From NCBI GenBank assembly GCA_003569245.1, contig BGOM01000019.1, positions 1 through 64,000 on the forward strand: a stretch of DNA of 64,000 nt, read 5' to 3'. The position numbers were made by a program, and so were the translations under genes. Below are positions 21,731-30,080 of the stretch, in pieces (positions within the stretch are counted from its first letter, which is position 1; the number at the start of each line of letters is the position of its first letter). The notes beneath the pieces were generated by a model. The model was not told the origin of the DNA and did no database searches. It saw nothing but the letters and a program-made list of their open reading frames with translations. The DNA is from Opitutia bacterium (lineage in GTDB: Bacteria > Verrucomicrobiota > Verrucomicrobiia > Opitutales > UBA953).

Positions 21731-23002
21731 ATGCATCGTCGCCGCTTCATCCTCCGCTCCCTGGGAGCCTCGCTCGCCCTCCCGGGGCTATGCTCGCTCA
21801 GCGCGAAGGCCCTCAGCGGCAACCCCACCGTGCAGACGTCCAAGGGGGCCGGCATCGGCGCCCGCCGCTTCGTGGCGATCGGCAACCTGCTCGGCTACCA
21901 GACCAAGCAGCTCTTCCCGAAGACCGCCGGACGCGATTACGAAAAGACGACCTTGCTGGAGCCGGTCTGGGAGCAGCGCGAACGGATGACCGTCTTCCGC
22001 GGACTCGACCACGGGATCAAAGGCGGCCACTTCGCGGTGCACTCCTTCCTCTCCGGCGTGCTCAATTCCGAGGCGCAGAACCGTCCGGACGGCAACGTCT
22101 CGCTCGACCAGTTCCTGGCCGAGGAGATCGGCCACCAGACCCGCTTCCCGTCGCTCACCGTCGGTTCCGAAGGCGGTATCCACGGCGGCTGCCAGATCGC
22201 CTGGACCAAGGCCGGCGTGCGCGTCCCGCCGATCACCAACCCGGCCGAACTCTTCGACAAGCTCTTCGTCAGCGACTCCGCGGAGCGCCGCAAGCGCCGC
22301 GAACAGGACAACCGCGTGCAGGCCTCGATCCTCGACTCCGTGCGCGAGGAAGCGAAACGCCTGTCCGGCCAGGTCAACCAGGAGGACAAGGCCAAGCTCG
22401 ACGAATACTTCACCTCGGTCCGCGACGTGGAGAAGCGCCTCGAACTGCGCCAGCGCTGGACCCACCTCCCGAAGCCGACGGCGCCCTTCGGCAAGCCGGC
22501 CAACCGCAACCCGGTCGACGACCTGCCGCTGATGTACGAGCTGATCGCGCTCGCCCTGCAGACCGACAGCACCCGCATCGCCACGCTGGAGATCGGCGGC
22601 GACTTCCTGCCCCAGCATCTCGGCATCAAGAAGGACTACCACGGCCTCTCGCACCACGGCAACGATCCCGAGTCGATCGCCCACCTGATCAGCCTCGAGC
22701 GCTACCAGATCGCGCAGTATGGCAAGTTCGTGGGTCGCCTTGCGCAGCTGAACGACGGCGACGGCACCCTGCTCGACTCCACCACCGTGCTGTTCGGCAG
22801 CGGCATGGGCGACGCCAACTCGCACCGGAACTCCGACCTGCCGATCTTCCTCGCCGGCGGCGGCTACAAGCACGGCTCCTTCCGCGAAGTCTCGCGCGAG
22901 GTGAAGCACAAGGTGCCGCTCTGCAACCTCTACGTCGACATCGCCCAGAGGATGGGCGTCGAGACGGCGGCCTTCGGCAGCAGCACGGGGCGTTTCGCCT
23001 GA
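21731..23002 (+). CDS. Tat-exported DUF1552 protein
   Basis: 423 residues; MHRRRFILRSLGASLALPGL is a Tat-type leader. The rest is DUF1552 (PF07586), a family resembling DUF1501 in gene context and probably in fold: RFVAIGNLLGYQTKQLFPKT near 40, FRGLDHGIKGGHF near 95, YHGLSHHGNDPES near 300, TVLFGSGMGDANSHRNSDLP near 358. It is followed 18 bases later by a DUF1592-type cytochrome, the partner known for this family. Together they look like a second version of the DUF1501/DUF1553 pair, with the gene order reversed. No reaction is assigned. Confidence 0.9.
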   Translation: MHRRRFILRSLGASLALPGLCSLSAKALSGNPTVQTSKGAGIGARRFVAIGNLLGYQTKQLFPKTAGRDYEKTTLLEPVWEQRERMTVFRGLDHGIKGGHFAVHSFLSGVLNSEAQNRPDGNVSLDQFLAEEIGHQTRFPSLTVGSEGGIHGGCQIAWTKAGVRVPPITNPAELFDKLFVSDSAERRKRREQDNRVQASILDSVREEAKRLSGQVNQEDKAKLDEYFTSVRDVEKRLELRQRWTHLPKPTAPFGKPANRNPVDDLPLMYELIALALQTDSTRIATLEIGGDFLPQHLGIKKDYHGLSHHGNDPESIAHLISLERYQIAQYGKFVGRLAQLNDGDGTLLDSTTVLFGSGMGDANSHRNSDLPIFLAGGGYKHGSFREVSREVKHKVPLCNLYVDIAQRMGVETAAFGSSTGRFA

Positions 23003-23020
23003 GCCCGGCGCCCCGCGGTC

Positions 23021-25531
23021 GTGAGCCTGCTTCCGGCATTCCGCACCTGGGCGTCCCGCCGGCCGACCTGGCTGGCCGGGTCCGCGCTCCTGCTGGCCGG
23101 CTCCCTGCCCGCCGCCGAGACGCCCGCCAAACAGGTCGAGCAATTCCTCAGCCGCTACTGCCTGGAATGCCACGACGCCAAGGTCCATAAGGGCGACCGC
23201 AGTTTCGAACAGTTCGCGCTGCCGTTGAAGACCTTGCCGGCGGTGATCGAGGCGCGTGACATCATCGACCAGCTGACCCTGCGCGAGATGCCGCCCAAGA
23301 AGGCTGATCAGCCCACCGATGACGAACGCCTCGCCGCCATCCGCACCCTGCGCGCCGGCACCGCCGCGGCCGAGGTTTCGCTCCGGAGCACCGGCTCGCG
23401 GACGGTCCTCCGCCGGTTGTCCAACCGCGAGTACGAGAACACCCTCGCGACCTTGTTCGGCCGCCGCGTGGACACCCTGGGACTGACCGCCGACTTCCCG
23501 AAGGAAAAGACCGTCCGCCACCTGGACACGATCGGGCAGTCGCTGGTGACCTCCGGCTTCCTGGTCGACCAGTATTTCCTGGCTGCCAACCGCCTCGTCG
23601 AAACCCGCCTCGGCAAGCCGGCCACCGCGCCGCAGACCTGGCGGTTCAACAAGAATTTCATCCAGTACGAGGAGCTGCAAGGCTCGCACAAGAGCGCTTT
23701 CAACTTCCGCTACCTCAACCTTTACGAACAGCCGAACACCGACACCCGCCAGGGCGGCTACGGACACATCGAGGACTTCCGGCAGGGCGTACCGGTCTCC
23801 GGCCTCTACGACCTCGAGGTCGAGGCGACGGCCATGCATCGTGATACCCATTACGACCCCGCCATCTTCGGCATCGACCTCTCCGAGCCTTTCATCCTCG
23901 GCGTCGTGCCGGGCGATATCACCAAGGGCCACATCCATTACCCGCAGGCCATCGAACCCTTGCTCGCGAGCAGCGTGGTGCCCGACAACACGCCCACCCG
24001 CCTCAAGTTCCGCGTCTGGCTGGAGGCCGGCCAGACCCCGCGCTTCATCTTCCCGAACGGGCCGTACGAATCGCGCGCCTCGGTGATCACCATCAACAAG
24101 CGCTACGAGAAGGAGTTCTCGACGCCGGTCGGCTCCTCCGGCGTCGGCCGCTCGCACATCCTCCGGGAAGGCAAGCTGCCGCATATCCGCATCAGCGAGA
24201 TCGTCGTCCAAGGCCCCGTGGCCGAGCCGGCAGGCGGGGCCGAGGAGGTCGCTGTCTTCGGCCCGGAAGGCTTCCAGGCGGGGCGCGCCCTCGACCAGTT
24301 GTTCGCCTTCGCGACCAAGGCCTTCCGTCGCCCGCTGCAGGAGGCCGATCGCGCGCCCATCCGCAAGATGTACGCACAGCGGCTCGCCGAGCAAGCCAGC
24401 CCGCGACAGGCGGCGCTCGACGCGGTGAAACTCATCCTCTGCTCCCCTTCCTTCCTTTACCTGAGCGAGGTCACCCGGGAGGACGACCGTCGCCTGCGCC
24501 CGCATGACCTCGCCACGCGCCTCGCCTACGCCCTCTGGGCCACGCCCCCCGACGAGGCCCTCTTCGCCTCGGCGACCTCGGGCAAACTCACCGAGGACGC
24601 GGAGCTGAAAAGGCAAATCGACCGCCTGCTGGCCGACGCCAGGCTGGACGGCTTCATCGACGGCTTCCTGGATAGCTGGCTGAACCTTCGTGAGCTCGGC
24701 GGCATGCCGCCGCCCCGGGAGACGAACCGGGCCTACTATGCCGAGGACCTGCCGGCGTCGATGAAGACCGAGGTGCGCCTGTTCTTCCGTGACCTGCTCG
24801 CGTCGAACCGGCCGGTGACCCAGTTCCTGCGCGCGGACCACACCTTCGTCGACAAGAAACTCGCGAAGCTCTACGACCTGCCCGAACAGAAGACCCTGCG
24901 TCTGGCCGACGGTTTCCGGAAAGTCAGCCTCCAGGGCGACCCGCATCGCGGCGGCCTGCTCGGCATGGCAGCGGTGCTGACGGTCAGCGCCAACGGCGTC
25001 GAGACCTCGCCCGTCACCCGCGGCGCGTGGGTCAGCGAGAACATCCTCGGCATCAAGCCCCCGCCCCCGCCGGACGTCGTCCCGGCCATCGAACCGGACG
25101 TCAGCGGCGCGACCACGATCCGCGAGCGCCTCGCCAAACACCGCAACGACCGGGCCTGCGCCGAGTGCCATCGCAAGATCGACCCCCTCGGCTTCAGCCT
25201 GGAGTCCTTCGACCCGGTCGGTCGCTGGCGCGTGAATTACGCGAAGCCGAAGAAGGGCCCCGCGCCGAAGATCGACTCCTCGGGCGAGTTCGCCTCCGGC
25301 GAGACCTACCGGGACTTCGCCGGCTTCCGCGACATCCTGCACGACAAGCGCGAGGAGATGTTCACGCGCCACCTGATCCGCTCGCTCCTCGCCTACGGTA
25401 CGGGTCGCCTGATGGAGCCGGCCGACGAGTTCGCCGTCGACCGCATCTACGCGAAGGCGAAGGAAAAGGACCTCGGCCTGCGCGACATCGTGGTCGAATG
25501 CCTGACCAGCGACGTCTTCCGTTCCCGCTGA
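23021..25531 (+). CDS. Exported DUF1587/1595/1592/1588/1585 cytochrome
   Basis: 836 residues from a GTG start, leader WLAGSALLLAGSLPAAE. N-terminal heme motif in RYCLECHDAKVHKGD (about residue 47). Then DUF1587 (RRLSNREYENTLATLFGRRV), a beta-rich middle part, DUF1595/DUF1592 (AFRRPLQEADRAPIRKMYAQ and later FFRDLLASNRPVTQFL), DUF1588 (RGAWVSENILGIKPPPPPDV) with a second heme motif RACAECHRKIDPLG, and DUF1585 (RHLIRSLLAYGTGRLMEPAD). This is the full normal set. Two hemes and export imply electron transfer outside the cytoplasm, with the DUF1552 protein as partner. Confidence 0.91.
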   Translation: MSLLPAFRTWASRRPTWLAGSALLLAGSLPAAETPAKQVEQFLSRYCLECHDAKVHKGDRSFEQFALPLKTLPAVIEARDIIDQLTLREMPPKKADQPTDDERLAAIRTLRAGTAAAEVSLRSTGSRTVLRRLSNREYENTLATLFGRRVDTLGLTADFPKEKTVRHLDTIGQSLVTSGFLVDQYFLAANRLVETRLGKPATAPQTWRFNKNFIQYEELQGSHKSAFNFRYLNLYEQPNTDTRQGGYGHIEDFRQGVPVSGLYDLEVEATAMHRDTHYDPAIFGIDLSEPFILGVVPGDITKGHIHYPQAIEPLLASSVVPDNTPTRLKFRVWLEAGQTPRFIFPNGPYESRASVITINKRYEKEFSTPVGSSGVGRSHILREGKLPHIRISEIVVQGPVAEPAGGAEEVAVFGPEGFQAGRALDQLFAFATKAFRRPLQEADRAPIRKMYAQRLAEQASPRQAALDAVKLILCSPSFLYLSEVTREDDRRLRPHDLATRLAYALWATPPDEALFASATSGKLTEDAELKRQIDRLLADARLDGFIDGFLDSWLNLRELGGMPPPRETNRAYYAEDLPASMKTEVRLFFRDLLASNRPVTQFLRADHTFVDKKLAKLYDLPEQKTLRLADGFRKVSLQGDPHRGGLLGMAAVLTVSANGVETSPVTRGAWVSENILGIKPPPPPDVVPAIEPDVSGATTIRERLAKHRNDRACAECHRKIDPLGFSLESFDPVGRWRVNYAKPKKGPAPKIDSSGEFASGETYRDFAGFRDILHDKREEMFTRHLIRSLLAYGTGRLMEPADEFAVDRIYAKAKEKDLGLRDIVVECLTSDVFRSR

Positions 25532-25654
25532 GGGCGACGCACTGGCCGACCCCTTGGGGCCGGCAGGCTTCACCGAAGGACCCATCCTGACCGCAAGCAG
25601 GCCCGAAAGCGGCCTTGAGGCCCCATCGACCCCTCGCTAAACAGACAGCACCCC

Positions 25655-27299
25655 ATGAAGTCGCCCTTATCCCTCGGTCTCGCCCTGCTGCTGCTCACGC
25701 TAACCGCAGACGCCCGGCCCCCGAACGTGATCTTCATCCTGACCGACGACCAAGGCTGGGGTGACGCCAAGTTCGCCGGGCACCCCTACGTGAAGACCCC
25801 GAACCTGGATCGGCTGGCCAAGGAGGGAACGTGGTTGCGCCAGTTCTACGTCGCCGCGACGGTCTGCTCGCCCAGCCGGGCCGCTTTCCTGACCGGGCAG
25901 GTCCCGGCCCGCTTCGGCATCCATGGGCACTTCGCCGACCACGCCCAGAACGCCGCCCGCTCCATGCCGAACTGGCTGGACCCCGCGGTCACCACCCTGC
26001 CCGACCTTCTGAAACAAGCCGGCTACGCCACCGCGCACTTCGGCAAATGGCACCTCGGCCATGGGACCGGCGCACCCGCGCCCGAGGCCTACGGGATCGA
26101 CGTCTCCAAGACACAGAACTCGTCCGGCACGCCGCTGGGCGACGAGGGTAAGGAGCCCTATTTCCGCGCCAGGTCCACCGCGCTGATGGTCGACGAGACG
26201 ATCAAATTCGCCAAAGCGAACAAGGAGAAGCCCTTCTATGTGAACCTCTGGACGCTCGTGCCGCACGCCGCGCTGAAACCCACCCCGGAACAGCTCGCGG
26301 TCTACGCCGACCTCCGACCCAAGGCCGATGATCCCGCCTTCGGCGAGTGGACCCGCCAGTATTACGCCAACGCCAAGGACCTGCGGTCACAGATGCAGGT
26401 CTTCTGCGCCTCGCTCACCGACCTCGACACCCAGATCGGACGTCTGCTCGATGCCCTCGACCAGCTCGGGCTGACCAACGACACCCTGATTTTCTTCTCC
26501 AGCGACAACGGCCCCGAGGACTATCGCGTCAGCAACGCCGCCAACGCCGGGGTCGGGAGCGCCGGTCCCCTGCGCGCCCGCAAGCGCAGCATGCACGAGG
26601 GCGGGATCCGCACCTTCGGCCTCGTCCGCTGGCCGGGCAAGGTCCCCGCCGGGCGGGTCGAGGAGAACGCCGTGGTCGGCGGCGTCGACTTCCTGCCCAC
26701 CATCGCCACCTTGGCCGGCGTCAAACTTCCCGCCGACCTCGCCACGGACGGCGAGGATCGCTCGGCCCTCTGGCTGGGCGGCCAGGCCGCCCCCCGCCGG
26801 GCGCCCTTGTATTGGGAATGGCTCTCCGGGGTCCAAGGCCCGCAGGATGGCTACCAGCCGCCGCCCCTCTGCGTACGCGACGGCGATTGGAAGCTCTTCG
26901 TCGACCATTCGGGCAAGAACGCCCAGCTCTTCGACATCCCCAAGGACCCCGGCGAACAGCGTGATGTCGCCGCCCGGCATCCCGATGTGGTCAAGACGCT
27001 GACCGAGAAGGCACTCGCCTGGGCCAAGACCTTGCCCGCCAGTCCGGCGCGCGATAAGTTCATCGCCAACGGGCACCCAAGCCAAGCCGTCGAAGTCCGC
27101 GCCCGCCAAGGCCAAGAAGACGCTGGATCGGCCGAAGATCTTCGACGGGTGGGACAAGGATAAGGACGGCTTCCTCGCCAAGGACGAATTCATCCCGCAC
27201 ATGGCCGACCAGGCCGACGCCCCTGCCCGCTTCATCCGTTTCGATCTGGACAAAGACGGAAGGCTTTCGAAGGAGGAGTTTGTCCGCGCCGGCAACTGA
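25655..27299 (+). CDS. Secreted sulfatase with C-terminal EF-hand pair (frameshifted)
   Basis: Signal peptide MKSPLSLGLALLLLTLTADA, metal ligands D31/D32, formylglycine site C71 in CSPSR, FGKWHLGHG, SSDNGPEDY and the usual C-terminal summary all lie in the first frame, which ends at 27163 after a low-quality Arg/Gly-rich tail. From about 27072 the next frame encodes a Lys/Ala-rich linker and two EF hands, DKDKDGFLAKDEF and DLDKDGRLSKEEF, ending at 27299. Removing one base at GGG 27071-27073 fuses them into about 547 residues. Sulfatases with calcium-binding EF-hand tails are known in this phylum. It begins an operon 123 bases after the previous gene. Confidence 0.88.
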
Positions 27300-27306
27300 A
27301 CGTCCC

Positions 27307-27993
27307 ATGGTCGCCGCCACCCGCCTCCTGCGCCTCGCCGCCGCCGCCACCGCCTGGGCTCTCGTCGGCTGCGCGACGCCGGAGACCTTCTCGGTCCGCG
27401 AGGACTTCGGGCCGGGCTTCGACGCGAAGAAGTTCCTGACGCCGCTCCCGAACAAGAACACGTCGGTCCGCGACGGCGTGATGTGGACACGCGGATCCAG
27501 CGGCGGCAAATACCCGCCGATGGTCTACCTGGCGCTGGCCGGCAAGGACCTCACGCTATCCTTCCGCTACCGCCACCTCGAGAACGGCGGCATGCTCTGG
27601 CTCTTCGTCGACGGCGACGACGGCTATGGCTCGGTCGACCACATGCTCCGCGTCCGCCTCAACCGCGACTCGGTCGTGCTCGAGGTCGACGCCCACACCC
27701 TCGACCCGAAGCACCCGCTGCGCCAGAACACCCGCGAGGCCGATCCGGTGAGCAAGGCCTACCGCACCAACGAACACTTCCCCTCCGAGAAGGTCGACCT
27801 GTCGGCCAACGCCTGGCGCACGGTGCGGCTCGCCTTCAAGGGCGACAGCGTGGACATGTCCGTGGACGGCCAGTGGGCCCGCACGCTCAGGCGCCCGAAC
27901 TTCGACGCCCCCAAACGCAAGTTGCTCTGGATGCAGAACGGCGGGGCCGCCGGTATCGAGATCGACGATGTCGTCGTGCATCCGACCCCCTGA
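27307..27993 (+). CDS. Lipoprotein with concanavalin-like fold, function unknown
   Basis: 228 residues from ATG 27307, just 7 bases after the sulfatase stop. AAAATAWALVGCATPE is a lipoprotein leader with lipobox LVG-C. The mature part is beta-rich (LTLSFRYRHLENGGMLWLFV, then NAWRTVRLAFKGDSVDMSVD) and resembles DUF1080/LamG-type jelly rolls, but no diagnostic active residues were recognised. It may be an anchored glycan-binding or lyase-like protein working with the flanking sulfatases. Only the lipoprotein call is firm. Confidence 0.72.
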   Translation: MVAATRLLRLAAAATAWALVGCATPETFSVREDFGPGFDAKKFLTPLPNKNTSVRDGVMWTRGSSGGKYPPMVYLALAGKDLTLSFRYRHLENGGMLWLFVDGDDGYGSVDHMLRVRLNRDSVVLEVDAHTLDPKHPLRQNTREADPVSKAYRTNEHFPSEKVDLSANAWRTVRLAFKGDSVDMSVDGQWARTLRRPNFDAPKRKLLWMQNGGAAGIEIDDVVVHPTP

Positions 27994-28026
27994 GCCAGGC
28001 CGCGCCGAACTTTCCCCGCCCACCCG

Positions 28027-29943
28027 ATGGCACCCCACCGAATCCTCCCCCTCCTCGCCGGCCTGCTCGCGCTGGCGCCGCTCGGCGCCGCCGACAAGCC
28101 GAACATCATCCTGATCCTCGCCGACGACCTGGGCGGGCGCGACCTTGCCTGCTTCGGCAGCAAGTATCACGAGACACCCAACCTCGACCGACTGGCCGCC
28201 CGCGGCGTCCGCCTGACGCAGGCTTATTCGGCCAGTCCGCTCTGCTCTCCGACCCGCTCGAGCATCCTCGTCGGCCAATACCCGGCGCGCACCGGCATCA
28301 CCGCGCCCGTCTGCCACCTCCCGGCCGTGCAGTTCGAAAAGCAGCTGGAACCCGGCAACGTCAACAGCCGCCTGGTTGTCGCCCAATCGGTGACGCGCCT
28401 CAAGCCCGACTACCATACGCTGGCCGAGGCGCTCAAGGCCTCGGGCTACGCGACGGCGCACTTCGGCAAATGGCACTTGGGCCACAACCTGAAGGCGGGC
28501 GACGCCTACGAGCCGCGCGACCAAGGGTTCGACCTCGACTGGCCGCATACGCCCAAGGCGCCGGGCCCCGGCGGGGGCTACCTCGCCCCCTGGAAGTTCA
28601 TCGGCGATCCGGAGATCAAGGACGCCGCCGGCCGGCACGTTGACGAGCGCATGGCCGACGAGGCCGGCCAGTTCATCCGCGCCAGCAAGGGCCGGCCGTT
28701 CTTCGTCAACTTCTGGCTCTTCTCCGTGCACTCGCCGTGGAACGCCCGCCAGGACTACATCGAGCACTTCAAGCAGAAGACCGACCCCGCGAACCCGCAG
28801 AAGAACCCGCTGTACGCCGCGATGGTGAAGAGCCTCGACGATTCGGTAGGCCGGCTGCTGAAGCATCTCGACGACTCCGGCGAGGCGGACAACACGATCA
28901 TCGTCTTCTGGTCCGATAACGGCGGCTACGCCTACCCACCCAAGCAGACCGATCCCGCGGGGTTCGCCGAGATCCCCGCGACGAGCAACCTGCCTTACCG
29001 CAGCGGCAAGGCCTCGCTCTACGAGGGCGGCACCCGCGAGCCCGGCATCGTCGTGTGGCCGGGCAAGGTGAAGCCCGGCACCACCGCCGACTTCCTGATG
29101 CAGTCCGTGGATCTCTACCCCACGCTCATCCGCGCCGGCGGCGCCTCCCCGCGACCCGACCAGAAGGTGGACGGCCTCGACCAGACGGAAGCGCTCCTCG
29201 GCGGCGCCTCGCCCCGCGACCGCGTCTTCTGCCACTTCCCGCACGGCAACGCCGCCCGCGACTCCGTCATGGACGGTTTTTACGCGGGGACCTATGTGCG
29301 CAAGGGTGACTGGAAGCTGATCCGCTTCTACGCCCGCAACGCGGACGGGACCGACGAGCTCGAGCTCTACGACCTGAAGAGCGATCTCGGCGAACGCCGT
29401 AACCTCGCGAAGGAGCAACCGGGACGCGCCCAGGAACTCAACGGGCTCATCGATGGCTTCCTGAAGGACACCGAGGCGGTGATTCCGAAGACGAATCCTA
29501 ATTTCGGAAAGGCCGCGCCCAAGACTCCCGCCAAGAAGACAGCCTTGGCGCCCGACGACCTTCCCGGCGGCTGGAAGAACCGCGCCGGTCCGGCCGCGGT
29601 GCGCGAAGGGGCGCTCCACGTCGAGTCCAAGGGGGCCGGCTCCTTCCTCGGCGTCGGGGCCGGTCTCCCCGCCGGCCCGGCCAAGTTCACCTTCCGGATC
29701 CGGGCCCCGCAGGCCGGCGAAGGCCGGATCGCCCTCCTGGGTGCGGCGGGCGGAGCCGAAATCCTCTCCGTGCCCTACCGGACCTCCGGCGAAGCCGTCT
29801 GGCAGACCATCACCGTGGAGCTGAACGCCAAGCAGGACGCCGCCATCCTCCGGCTTTACTTACCCGCGGGCTCCGCCGCGGTCGACCTGGATGACCTCGT
29901 CCTGACCGCCGGCCAAGGCAAGCCGCGGCGCTGGGAATTCTAG
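28027..29943 (+). CDS. Secreted sulfatase with C-terminal beta-sandwich module
   Basis: 638 residues. Leader MAPHRILPLLAGLLALAPLG, D33/D34 in ILADDLGGRD, formylglycine site C73 in CSPTR, FGKWHLGHN, FFVNFWLFSVHSPW, and FWSDNGGYAY complete the S1 sulfatase core (to about 490). After a Lys/Pro-rich linker, residues 515-638 form an extra module (GGWKNRAGPAAVREGALHVE, KFTFRIRAPQAGEGRIALLG) of the jelly-roll type, probably for glycan binding. It removes sulfate from a glycan outside the cytoplasm. The following gap contains stacked hairpins before the second triad. Confidence 0.92.
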   Translation: MAPHRILPLLAGLLALAPLGAADKPNIILILADDLGGRDLACFGSKYHETPNLDRLAARGVRLTQAYSASPLCSPTRSSILVGQYPARTGITAPVCHLPAVQFEKQLEPGNVNSRLVVAQSVTRLKPDYHTLAEALKASGYATAHFGKWHLGHNLKAGDAYEPRDQGFDLDWPHTPKAPGPGGGYLAPWKFIGDPEIKDAAGRHVDERMADEAGQFIRASKGRPFFVNFWLFSVHSPWNARQDYIEHFKQKTDPANPQKNPLYAAMVKSLDDSVGRLLKHLDDSGEADNTIIVFWSDNGGYAYPPKQTDPAGFAEIPATSNLPYRSGKASLYEGGTREPGIVVWPGKVKPGTTADFLMQSVDLYPTLIRAGGASPRPDQKVDGLDQTEALLGGASPRDRVFCHFPHGNAARDSVMDGFYAGTYVRKGDWKLIRFYARNADGTDELELYDLKSDLGERRNLAKEQPGRAQELNGLIDGFLKDTEAVIPKTNPNFGKAAPKTPAKKTALAPDDLPGGWKNRAGPAAVREGALHVESKGAGSFLGVGAGLPAGPAKFTFRIRAPQAGEGRIALLGAAGGAEILSVPYRTSGEAVWQTITVELNAKQDAAILRLYLPAGSAAVDLDDLVLTAGQGKPRRWEF

Positions 29944-29949
29944 GTCGGA

Positions 29950-30000
29950 CCCGGGTCGGCGAGGCGAACCGCGACCCGGGCGGAACATCCGTCCGCCTTT
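29950..30000 (+). promoter_or_regulatory. Overlapping hairpins upstream of second triad
   Basis: Two stems share bases and exclude one another: CCCGGGTCG/CGACCCGGG (29950-29958 with 29972-29980) and GGCGGA/TCCGCC (29979-29984 with 29992-29997), the second followed by TTT. The arrangement suits either a terminator for the sulfatase or an antiterminator/terminator switch. A third small hairpin (GGAG/CTCC) follows near 30013. No known riboswitch was recognised. Confidence 0.4.
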
Positions 30001-30080
30001 GGCCATCCCAAGGGAGGTAATCTCCGAATCCGGCTTCCCCTCGGCCGATTCCCCCCTTTATTTCGCTACTACCCCTTCCC

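Noticed and set aside
25539-25566. GC-rich imperfect palindrome after the DUF1592-type gene
   Set aside because: Mismatches and no T run; not enough to call a terminator.
21788-25585. Very long minus-strand ORF (1265 codons)
   Set aside because: Antisense shadow of the DUF1552 and DUF1592-type genes caused by high GC at third positions; no recognisable domain.
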